Positions 1-5,100 of a stretch of DNA of 10,138 bases are shown here, piece after piece. This DNA is from Verrucomicrobiota bacterium (GTDB taxonomy: Bacteria; Verrucomicrobiota; Kiritimatiellia; Kiritimatiellales; Tichowtungiaceae). The position numbers were made by a program, and so were the translations under genes. The notes under the pieces were generated by a model. It worked only from the letters and a program-made list of their open reading frames with translations, was not told the DNA's origin and did not search any database. Every line of letters begins with the position of its first letter. Positions within the stretch are counted from its first letter, which is position 1. The stretch spans positions 1-10,138 of the forward strand of contig JAUXCB010000027.1 of the NCBI GenBank assembly GCA_030619095.1. The letters run 5' to 3'.

Positions 1-130
1 AGGATCCTAGCGTCCAAAGTGGCCCTGTCATACGGCAGCTGCGGGGGCGAATATTTGTAGTATGACTACACACGTAGACGCTATGGTGACTCTTAGTCGG
101 ACGGGGGTTCGATTCCCCCCACCTCCACCA
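1..130 (+). ncRNA. ssrA: tmRNA (ssrA), 3' portion
   Basis: This is the 3' end of transfer-messenger RNA, which rescues stalled ribosomes in trans-translation by acting first as a tRNA and then as an mRNA for a degradation tag. The tRNA-like end is clear: a T-arm with stem GGGGG (103-107), loop TTCGATT (108-114) and CCCCC (115-119), then the acceptor strand and an encoded CCA at 128-130. The bases before it, with GTAGACGC then TAGTCGGAC leading into the T-arm, follow the usual tmRNA layout and not that of an ordinary tRNA, because no anticodon arm sits at the right distance. The 5' half, including the tag reading frame, is outside the window. The identification rests on the 3' domain. Confidence 0.92.
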
Positions 131-198
131 GTCTTCGTTTAGAAAAGCGCGAGCTTTTCTGAACTTCGCCTTGGCAAGCCATTGCCAAAGCGGAAGAC
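131..198. repeat. Twin-hairpin element abutting the tmRNA 3' end
   Basis: It begins at the base after the tmRNA CCA. Closing arms GTCTTC (131-136) and GAAGAC (193-198) enclose two perfect hairpins. The first is AGAAAAGC/GCTTTTCT (141-148, 153-160) with loop GCGA, a GNRA tetraloop in RNA. The second is TTGGCAA/TTGCCAA (171-177, 182-188) with loop GCCA. Folded, this is a compact three-way junction. If transcribed with tmRNA it would lie in the trailer removed in 3' maturation. It could act as a terminator, but it has no T-run. It shares its architecture with elements at 583-658, 1971-2019 and 3698-3764. Confidence 0.7.
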
Positions 199-256
199 TG
201 CCACGGCGTAGTTTAAAACGAAGTCGGGCTTCGCTCGATGAGCTGCGCCGGGGCAG
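198..256. repeat. Second long inverted repeat between tmRNA and GIY-YIG gene
   Basis: Arms 198-211 and 243-256 (CTGCCACGGCGTAG against CTGCGCCGGGGCAG) pair over 14 positions with one mismatch and one G-T wobble. They enclose a smaller perfect hairpin, CGAAG/CTTCG, at 219-223 and 229-233. Together with the preceding element it makes almost the whole 131-256 spacer self-complementary. The two elements share only the boundary base 198. I infer that this is either the untranslated 5' part of the GIY-YIG unit or a separate palindromic insertion. The sequence shows the structure but not its function. Confidence 0.65.
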
Positions 257-297
257 GCCGAGCATTCCAGAAACATATAATAAGTGAAGAGATAACA

Positions 298-549
298 ATG
301 AGTCAGCCATTTCATTACGTATATATTCTCGTCAGCGAAGCGACAGAAAATCATCACTACACGGGGTTGACGCAAGGTCTCGATGCTCGGCTCAAAGCAC
401 ATAATGCGGGTCAGGTTGCTCATACAGCAAAATTCAGGCCATGGAAAATAGAGACCGCAATCGCATTCCATTCGAGAGAGAAAGCCGCTGCGTTTGAGAA
501 ATATCTCAAATCCCATGCCGGTCGCGCCTTTGCCACAAAGCACTTCTGA
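298..549 (+). CDS. Small GIY-YIG nuclease-domain protein (YhbQ/UPF0213-like)
   Basis: This encodes an 83-residue protein that is essentially one GIY-YIG domain. The GIY strand is seen as YVYIL at residues 7-11 and the YIG strand as YTG at 21-23. The conserved Arg is in the helix DARLKAHN (R31, followed by H35 and N36), and the metal-binding Glu is in FEKYLKS (E67). GIY-YIG enzymes cut DNA with one divalent metal. The small stand-alone members have unsettled roles. The start at 298 is preferred over an in-frame ATG at 238 because the domain begins just after 298, AGTGAAGAGA precedes it as a plausible ribosome-binding site, and the upstream extension encodes the inverted repeat. It lies 167 nt after tmRNA on the same strand and may be co-transcribed with it or belong to a small mobile unit. 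The domain is secure, but activity and function are not. Confidence 0.88.
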   Translation: MSQPFHYVYILVSEATENHHYTGLTQGLDARLKAHNAGQVAHTAKFRPWKIETAIAFHSREKAAAFEKYLKSHAGRAFATKHF

Positions 550-551
550 GT

Positions 552-568
552 TTTCCAAGGGTTGGAAA
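552..568. repeat. TTTCCAA-GGG-TTGGAAA palindrome
   Basis: This is a perfect 7-bp inverted repeat with a 3-nt centre, starting 3 nt after the GIY-YIG stop codon. The same motif recurs at 1890-1908, 2028-2042 and 9999-10015, with degenerate copies at 1924-1939 and 9969-9983. All of these are intergenic. It may be a dispersed repeat, an RNA hairpin or a dyad for a DNA-binding protein. Confidence 0.75.
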
Positions 569-582
569 TTTAGCGCGAAGCG

Positions 583-658
583 CTTTGGATTGCGGCGATT
601 GAATCGCCGCTTTAAAAAGCGGTGATACGGCTTCCGCCTTTATCACCGCACTCCAAAG
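583..658. repeat. Twin-hairpin element between convergent genes
   Basis: Closing arms CTTTGGA (583-589) and TCCAAAG (652-658) enclose two perfect hairpins. One is GCGGCGAT/ATCGCCGC (592-599, 603-610). The other is GCGGTGATA/TATCACCGC (619-627, 641-649), whose interior holds a further small hairpin, GGC-TTCC-GCC. A small AGCGC-GAA-GCGCT hairpin (572-584) precedes it, and GTGATTC-ATT-GAATCAC (658-674) follows, running into the 3' end of the VOC gene. It separates the convergent GIY-YIG and VOC genes, so it may serve as a bidirectional transcription end. There is no clear T-run on either side. Confidence 0.72.
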
Positions 659-662
659 TGAT

Positions 663-1171
663 TCATTGAATCACGAGGCTTCCGTTGGCGTTGAACTCCC
701 AGCAGTCGCCGCAGGCGACTTCCCAGAGGTGTCCGTCGGGATCGGAAAAGTATCCGCTGTACCCGCCCCAGAAAGCGTCCTGTGCCGGTTTGACGATCTT
801 TCCGCCTGCGGTTTCCGCTTGTTTGAGTACCAGATCGACCTCTTCTTTGGTTCTGGTGTTGTGGGCAAGGGTAATGCCGGTGAAGGGGGACGGCTCACTC
901 GGAGAGTTCGCCCCACCTTTCGGGTCGGAATTTTCCGGTAGGGCTACGCCTCTCGAAGACCCTCGATTTTTCGGGGCGACGGAGCCGTAAACATCTTCGG
1001 CCAGTTTATCGTTCGGATAGAGTGCCAGGCAGGTTCCGGAGGTTTTGAAAAAAACAATCGCGGCATCGTCTTCTGTCACCGAGGTGGGAAGGCCCAGTCC
1101 GTCGCGGTAAAACCGATCGCCCGCGCCATATCCGCCACACCCAAAGTAATAATGCTGATTCGAGGTTCCAT
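663..1171 (-). pseudogene. VOC (glyoxalase/bleomycin-resistance) family gene, frameshifted and carrying an insertion
   Basis: Translation from the ATG at 1171 gives 19 typical VOC residues (MEPRISIITLGVADMARAI) and then runs out of frame to a stop. Adding one base at about 1114/1115 restores RFYRDGLGLPTSVTEDD and continues to the TGA at 663-665, for about 169 residues. The second half has the family pattern ITLAHN, then FWGGYSGYFSDPDGHLWEV. The His and Glu there are the usual type of metal-ligand positions. VOC proteins are metal-dependent isomerases, dioxygenases or resistance proteins, and no substrate can be assigned. Relatives are about 135-140 residues, and the excess is explained by a palindromic insertion at 890-988. 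An SD-like AAAGG lies about 12 nt before the ATG. The missing base may be a real mutation or a sequencing error. If it is an error, the gene is intact. Confidence 0.78.
890..988 (-). repeat. In-frame palindromic insertion inside the VOC gene
   Basis: The terminal arms ACGGCTC (890-896) and GAGCCGT (982-988) are exact inverted repeats. Inside them lie a second exact pair, TCGCCCC (908-914) and GGGGCGA (973-979), and a small CGGAA/TTCCG hairpin (926-937). The block is 99 nt, exactly 33 codons, and stays open in the gene's frame. It encodes a low-complexity segment (about YGSVAPKNRGSS to GGANSPSEP) between the two halves of the VOC fold, where relatives have only a short loop. This matches the behaviour of Rickettsia palindromic elements, which insert in frame into protein genes. 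The exact boundaries are uncertain by a few codons. Confidence 0.65.
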
Positions 1172-1196
1172 TTTTTTTTAGACCTTTCGAATCAGC
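1154..1196 (-). promoter_or_regulatory. Hairpin enclosing the VOC start codon and its SD
   Basis: GCTGATTCGA (1154-1163) and TCGAATCAGC (1187-1196) form a perfect 10-bp inverted repeat. In the minus-strand transcript the upstream arm lies just before AAAGG, and the downstream arm is codons 4-7 of the VOC gene, so an A-rich tract and the ATG fall in the loop. GGT near the SD can also pair with ACC after the ATG. Such a structure could limit translation initiation. That is inference. It could also be the boundary of another repeat. Confidence 0.5.
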
Positions 1197-1244
1197 GTTC
1201 GGGCGCGGAGTGTCCGAGTTGCTGACTTTGCTGGTTGGAGTTTT

Positions 1245-1544
1245 TCATCTATTTAGAAGGTATGTGCGCAGTAGTCGTTCCGAGCGCATCACATGCAAAA
1301 TCAACACAGGGTCTTTTTCTGTCCTATAGAATATTCGGCACGGCGGGACAACCATTTCGCGATAAGGAGTGCGCGGGAGTTCGGCAGGACGTTTTCCTGA
1401 GTTTGGATAGATTTCCAACCGGTCGACCCGGGCAAAAATTTTCTGGATGATTTTCGATGCTGCGATTGGATCATCTAGTGCAATGTAGTCAGCAATTTCA
1501 TCTAAATCCAGCAAGGCCGGTTCTGTCCAGATCAGCTGAGCCAC
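1245..1544 (-). CDS. RelE/ParE-family toxin
   Basis: This encodes a 99-residue protein with the ParE/RelE fold signature. An N-terminal strand and helix (IWTEPALLDLDEIADYIA, residues 5-22) is followed by DPIAASKIIQKIFARVDRL and then a YPNSGKRPAEL turn. The core strands are YREMVV, CRIFYR and VLILHVMRSERLL. ParE members poison DNA gyrase, while RelE members cleave ribosome-bound mRNA. The class here cannot be decided by eye, although the N-terminal pattern is closer to ParE. The start is GTG at 1544, inside the 3' end of the antitoxin gene (13-nt overlap), with GGAAG about 9 nt upstream. Overlap with a Phd/YefM gene indicates a type II toxin-antitoxin operon with coupled translation. Length and motifs look intact. 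Confidence 0.9.
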   Translation of the reverse strand: MAQLIWTEPALLDLDEIADYIALDDPIAASKIIQKIFARVDRLEIYPNSGKRPAELPRTPYREMVVPPCRIFYRTEKDPVLILHVMRSERLLRTYLLNR

Positions 1545-1789
1545 TTCTGCATCTTCCGTTTAGCTTCGTTTTGTGTATAGGTTCGTTTTTCGAGAACGGC
1601 GCGTTCGCTGCGGGCAATGCCTTCGAGAATTTGCATCCTGTTTTGTGTGAATTCAAACGAATCAACATCGACCAGATAGGCTGACGGCTTGCCGTGTTCT
1701 GTAATCAAAACCGGTTCTCCTGAGCTGTGGAGATCGGAAAGAATACGGGTTGCCTGTCTTTTAAGCGTGGTTACAAGTTCTGTTTTCAT
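1532..1789 (-). CDS. Phd/YefM-family antitoxin
   Basis: This encodes an 85-residue antitoxin. The N-terminal Phd/YefM DNA-binding and dimerisation region is clear: TLKRQATRILSDLHSSGEPVLITEHGKPSAYLVDVDSF (about residues 9-46). An acidic-to-basic C-terminal tail (ARSERAVLEKRTYTQNEAKRKMQKWLS) would wrap the toxin. The ATG at 1789 is chosen over a TTG two codons earlier because family members begin close to this point. It overlaps the toxin start by 13 nt. The upstream palindrome at 1794-1821 is a likely operator, since Phd/YefM proteins repress their own operon, more strongly with toxin bound. Both genes look complete. Confidence 0.9.
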   Translation of the reverse strand: MKTELVTTLKRQATRILSDLHSSGEPVLITEHGKPSAYLVDVDSFEFTQNRMQILEGIARSERAVLEKRTYTQNEAKRKMQKWLS

Positions 1790-1793
1790 GATC

Positions 1794-1821
1794 AAAATGA
1801 TACTTTATCGGCAATCATTTT
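1794..1821. promoter_or_regulatory. Probable toxin-antitoxin operator palindrome
   Basis: AAAATGAT (1794-1801) and ATCATTTT (1814-1821) are perfect 8-bp inverted arms with a 12-bp spacer, starting 5 bp upstream of the antitoxin ATG. Position and symmetry fit an autoregulatory Phd/YefM operator. I could not place convincing -35 and -10 boxes. Confidence 0.55.
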
Positions 1822-2128
1822 ATTTCTGTTTTCAACGTCCCGGGCGACCCCTTTTCCTTCTGCTCCGCGATCACTGGTTGCGACTAAAGTTTCCAACGCC
1901 ATTGGAAAACTTCTCTCAAAATGTTCCAAGGGTTGGGAAAGTGGCGGGTCATTTTTTAAGCATTGGAAATGTGGAAGAGGCTTCCAGCCTCTTTAAAGCG
2001 GCAAGGATGCCGCTTCCACTATTTGTTTTCCAAACCTTGGAATCTCCGTCGCTCTTTGAGCTATGGAGGTCAAGAAATGTTCAATACTCAATATCCATGT
2101 GCAATTTTCAAGGAGATCCGAGCGGGGC
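1822..2128. other. Gene-free spacer packed with short repeats
   Basis: There is no credible gene in this stretch between the antitoxin promoter and the end of cls. It holds TTTCCAA/TTGGAAA palindromes at 1890-1908 (5-nt spacer) and 2028-2042 (TTCCAA-ACC-TTGGAA), a degenerate copy at 1924-1939, a half-site at about 1962-1968, and the twin-hairpin element at 1971-2019. The segment 2043-2128 shows nothing I can name. The potential reading frames on the plus strand here have no recognisable protein character and run through the repeats. Confidence 0.6.
1971..2019. repeat. Twin-hairpin element with complementary loops
   Basis: Closing arms GTGGAA (1971-1976) and TTCCAC (2014-2019) surround two hairpins. 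The first is GAGGCT-TCC-AGCCTC (1977-1991). The second is AGCGGCA-AGGA-TGCCGCT (1997-2014), which shares its last base with the closing stem. The loops TCC and AGGA contain complementary triplets (TCC with GGA), so a loop-loop contact is possible in either transcript. It is the most compact of the four twin-hairpin elements in the window. Confidence 0.72.
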
Positions 2129-3601
2129 TCAGAGCACGGGCGACATGAGGGAGGCGAGGTTTTCGAGGAGGCGGCGGGCGGCGGGGCGCCGCTGCCATTC
2201 GTTGAGTATGATTTCGTTGCTGAGATTGATCTCTTCGTGGATGATGTTTTTCATGGAGTCGGCAAAGGCTTCGCTGTAGACGGCGACGGAGCTTTCATAA
2301 TTTAAGTTGAGGCTGCGCTCGTCGATATTAGCGGTTCCAACCAGTGAAAATTCCCCATCAATAATGAGGGCTTTGGCGTGCATGAAGGGCGGGCGGCGTT
2401 CGAAGATTTTTACACCGGCGAGCAGGAGCTCTTCGTAGAGCGCACGGCTGGCCAGCCCGGTATAAAAGTGGTTGTTTTTTTGAGGGACGATGAGGCGAAC
2501 ATCGAGTCCACGGAGCGCGGCGGATTGGAGGGCGCGCAAAACGTCGGCGGGCGGAACGAAGTAGGGGGTGACGGCGAGGATCTGTTTTTTTGCTAGGGTG
2601 ATGCTGGTGAAAAAGGTTTCGATGGCGACATCCTTTTCGGTGGAGGGGCCGCTGTTGATGAGGCGGGCGGTACTATTTCCGGTCGGGTCGATGTGCGGAA
2701 AATGGTTTTCGGAAAGGAGCGTTTCGGGATCTTCTTGTGTGATGAAGTACCAGTCACGCAGGAAGGAATACTGGAGTTCCTGAACGAGGGGGCCTTCCGC
2801 CATAAAGTGGTAGTCGCGGAGCGGGCCTTTTTTATGGGCGGAGGTGTTGTTGCGTTGAAGGTTGATGCCGCCGAAAAAGGCGCGGGTACCATCAATGATC
2901 AGAGCCTTTCGGTGGTTGCGTAAATTAATCTGGAACTGTCGTTTGAGGAAGTTGGCTTGTGTCCAGCCAGCGATCTGGATGTTGGGAAGCCGGTTGTATT
3001 TCCGGAAGAGGCCGCGCAGGTGGGCGGCCGTGGAGCCGAAGCGGTCGTAGAGCAGGCGGATTTCGACACCGTCGCCCGCTTTGGCGGCGAGCGCCTTCAG
3101 GAATTCTCGCCCGGTGGCGTCGTTGCCGATGATGAAACTTTGTAGATGAATATGCGTTTTGGCATTGCGGATGGCGTTGAGCATTTCCGGATAGGCTTCG
3201 TCGCCGGTGATGAGCGGAGTGAGGCGGTTGCCGGCGAGCGCGGGATGGTCGGGAAGCAGGGCATCGAGTGCGCGGTTAAACTCTCGTTGGAAGTCATTGG
3301 TGCCCGGCGTACCGCTGAGGTGGTGCCAGTAGGCGCGCGGCGCGGTTTTCTTCGTCCCTTCGCGGGTGCGAAGGAGATGCTCTTCAGTCAGAAATTTTTT
3401 AAAGCCGCGGTCGGCTACGCGGTCGACGCCGAAGGTGAGATAGAACAGTGCACCGAAAAATGGAAAGGACCAGGTGAGAAAAATCCAGAGGATGGTGGAG
3501 GTGGCGTTGCGCCGCCGCCGGAGGCAGTGGAGGGTGATGAGGATAAATGAGATCAGATGAAGCGTGGTGCCGAGCGCCAGAATGAGAGGGTGATTCATCA
3601 T
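2129..3601 (-). CDS. cls: Cardiolipin synthase (phospholipase D superfamily)
   Basis: This 490-residue membrane enzyme condenses two phosphatidylglycerols, or a related phospholipid pair, to cardiolipin. Two N-terminal hydrophobic segments (about residues 5-27 and 36-57) make the usual membrane anchor. Both phospholipase D HKD motifs are present with the HxKxxxxD spacing: H230-K232-D237 followed by GGIN, and H408-K410-D415 followed by GTANID. The length matches ClsA-type bacterial enzymes. ATG codons lie at 3601 and 3598 with no strong ribosome-binding site before either, so the exact start is uncertain by one residue. It is on the same strand as metX but separated by 284 nt containing a repeat element, so it is probably transcribed separately. 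No damage is seen. Another PLD-superfamily transferase role is possible but less likely given the anchor and length. Confidence 0.93.
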   Translation of the reverse strand: MMNHPLILALGTTLHLISFILITLHCLRRRRNATSTILWIFLTWSFPFFGALFYLTFGVDRVADRGFKKFLTEEHLLRTREGTKKTAPRAYWHHLSGTPGTNDFQREFNRALDALLPDHPALAGNRLTPLITGDEAYPEMLNAIRNAKTHIHLQSFIIGNDATGREFLKALAAKAGDGVEIRLLYDRFGSTAAHLRGLFRKYNRLPNIQIAGWTQANFLKRQFQINLRNHRKALIIDGTRAFFGGINLQRNNTSAHKKGPLRDYHFMAEGPLVQELQYSFLRDWYFITQEDPETLLSENHFPHIDPTGNSTARLINSGPSTEKDVAIETFFTSITLAKKQILAVTPYFVPPADVLRALQSAALRGLDVRLIVPQKNNHFYTGLASRALYEELLLAGVKIFERRPPFMHAKALIIDGEFSLVGTANIDERSLNLNYESSVAVYSEAFADSMKNIIHEEINLSNEIILNEWQRRPAARRLLENLASLMSPVL

Positions 3602-3652
3602 GAAGAGACTATGCCCCCGGATGGATTAATCAGAAAGGGAAATTTTCCGGGT

Positions 3653-3901
3653 CTAGGCCCGTGCGCTTTGAACAGGATTATTTTGGTTTCTGTTGAGTGT
3701 AGACGCGGTGTCCTCACCGCGTTTCGCGCAGGAATGGGAATGCGGTGGGAACACCGCATCTACATTTTTCATATCTATCCAGACCGGAACCTCTGCCGCG
3801 ATGGTGTAGGTGTCGCCGTTGAGCATGAAGTTTTCGACCACGCCGTATCGTTGATAGTTGGTTTTTGCAGCGCCTGGAAGGCGGGTCAGTTTGCCAGTGC
3901 G
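3653..3901 (-). pseudogene. Unidentified coding-like remnant between metX and cls
   Basis: In a frame different from metX, the minus strand from about 3901 encodes a protein-like stretch. It runs RTGKLTRLPGAAKTNYQRY, then GVVENFMLNGDTYTIAAEV and PVWIDMKN. The codons mostly end in C or G, as in the neighbouring real genes. It overlaps the last few codons of metX and has no convincing start: the only ATG before the protein-like part ends is at about 3826, and there is a GTG at 3841. The tail to the stop at 3653 reads through the twin-hairpin repeat and looks non-coding. I do not recognise the protein. It may be the 3' remnant of a gene lost by deletion next to metX, or a small overlapping gene. 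Confidence 0.3.
3698..3764. repeat. Twin-hairpin element (CGCGGTG/TGCGGTG type)
   Basis: Closing arms TGTAGA (3698-3703) and TCTACA (3759-3764) enclose two perfect 7-bp tetraloop hairpins, CGCGGTG-TCCT-CACCGCG (3704-3721) and TGCGGTG-GGAA-CACCGCA (3741-3758). A 19-nt linker joins them. The two hairpin stems are near-copies of each other, and their loops contain TCC and GGA, which are complementary. It lies in the metX-cls spacer, where it could separate transcription or mRNA stability of the two genes. Confidence 0.78.
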
Positions 3902-5013
3902 CTTCGGATGGCTGCGGTGTAAAGGTCGGGTTCGAGCAGGAAGGAATCGTGACCTTTATCGGAGTGGATGGCCAGGTAGTCGCAGGGCACGCTATTTTTC
4001 TGGAGTTGTGTATAGATTTCCTGCTGTTCGTCTGGATAAAAGCAGACGTCGTTGTCGATGGAGATGACGAGGTGTTTCTGGTGGCGGCAGCGGCTCAGCA
4101 GTTCGGTATAATCTTTCGCCCCCGAATCGATGAGGATGTCGTAGTCGGACCATGCGGCGATCAGCTGAATATAGCTGTTGGCATCGAACCGGTTCACAAG
4201 CTTGCGCCCCTGGTGCAGAAAAAAGGATTCCAGCGGCGTCCGGATTTTATACCAGGAGAATTCATCGTGTTCCTGTTCAAAGCGGTTCTGTGCTCGTTCC
4301 TCAATGACGTGGAGTGAGATGAAGGTTTTGTGGGAAATCATTCGGGCCAGCGCAAGGCCGCGGCGGGGCGGTTCGCCATCGTAGTAGTCGCCGTCCTTAA
4401 AATTCGGGTCGTTTTCGATGGCCAGGATTTGTTCGAGATTGTGCGCGCGCGAAAGGGTGCTGGCTCGCAGACCGCAGGCGATAGGTAGAACATTGACAAC
4501 CCGCTGCGGATGGCGGGTCGCAAAGTTTAGGCAGAGGATCCCTCCAAGTGAGGAGCCAATGACCCCGTGCAGTTTTTTGATGCCGAGATGGTCGAGCAGG
4601 GGGATTTGTGAGTCGACAATGTCGCTGAAGCGAATGTGCGGGAAATGGCTTCCGTAGGGTTTGCCGCTTTGGGGGTTGATGGACGAGGGGCCGGTTGAAC
4701 CGTAGCAACCGCCGAGGTAGTTTGCGCAGATGACAAAAAACCGGTCGGTGTCGACCGCTTTGCCGGATCCTACAAATTCATCCCACCATCCAGTTTGGCA
4801 GGCGGTGTTCCAATGGGTGCCAACGGTGGGCACCTCGGGGGTGAAGCCGGCAACATGGTGCGATCCGGTCAGGGCGTGGAAGATGAGAATGGCGTTGTCA
4901 CCTTCCTCGTTGAGCTCGCCATGCGTTTCATAGGCGAGTGTAATCGGGCCAAGGGTTTCGCCGCAGACCAGTTCCAACTCTTGGTATTCAAAAAATTTGG
5001 TTTGGATATTCAT
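3886..5013 (-). CDS. metX: Homoserine O-acetyltransferase (MetX)
   Basis: This 375-residue alpha/beta-hydrolase-fold acyltransferase activates homoserine as its O-acyl ester for methionine synthesis in the cytoplasm. Family landmarks are LIFHALTGSHHVAG (43-56), GPSSINPQSGKPYG (108-121) and the nucleophile elbow GSSLGG with Ser155. The likely catalytic Asp322 sits in IDNDVCFYP and His355 in KGHDSFLL. The Ser-Asp-His spacing is close to known MetX enzymes. The segment GDYYDGEPPRRGLALARMISHKT is also characteristic. Acetyl versus succinyl preference cannot be read reliably by eye, but pairing with metY favours acetyl. It follows metY by 86 nt, which hold an inverted repeat. The ATG at 5013 has no clear Shine-Dalgarno sequence. 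Confidence 0.95.
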   Translation of the reverse strand: MNIQTKFFEYQELELVCGETLGPITLAYETHGELNEEGDNAILIFHALTGSHHVAGFTPEVPTVGTHWNTACQTGWWDEFVGSGKAVDTDRFFVICANYLGGCYGSTGPSSINPQSGKPYGSHFPHIRFSDIVDSQIPLLDHLGIKKLHGVIGSSLGGILCLNFATRHPQRVVNVLPIACGLRASTLSRAHNLEQILAIENDPNFKDGDYYDGEPPRRGLALARMISHKTFISLHVIEERAQNRFEQEHDEFSWYKIRTPLESFFLHQGRKLVNRFDANSYIQLIAAWSDYDILIDSGAKDYTELLSRCRHQKHLVISIDNDVCFYPDEQQEIYTQLQKNSVPCDYLAIHSDKGHDSFLLEPDLYTAAIRSALAN

Positions 5014-5029
5014 AAGAATTGAACCGCAG

Positions 5030-5100
5030 AATATCGAACAAGGAATGTCGAATGAAGAAGTAAATGAACCTTCGTGATTCTGAGTTCCTTGTTCGATATT
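5030..5100. repeat. 16-bp inverted repeat in the metY-metX intercistronic gap
   Basis: AATATCGAACAAGGAA (5030-5045) and TTCCTTGTTCGATATT (5085-5100) are perfect inverted arms with a 39-nt centre. The right arm ends on the first base of the metY stop codon. In the operon transcript it would form a strong hairpin between the two reading frames. No T-run follows, so it is more likely an mRNA-stability or dispersed-repeat element than a terminator. Confidence 0.75.

Noticed and set aside
139..558. 139-codon minus-strand open frame over the GIY-YIG gene
   Set aside because: It is antisense to a protein with intact GIY-YIG residues and runs through the inverted repeats. It has no family features.
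1689..2279. 196-codon plus-strand open frame
   Set aside because: It runs antisense through the antitoxin and cls ends and through the repeat-filled spacer. Its composition is not protein-like.
131..3764. CRISPR array or retron-type system built from the repeats
   Set aside because: The repeats are structurally alike but not identical in sequence, not evenly spaced, and there are no cas or reverse transcriptase genes.
3557..3922. 121-codon plus-strand open frame between cls and metX
   Set aside because: It crosses the twin-hairpin repeat and the metX 3' end antisense and has no protein-like pattern.
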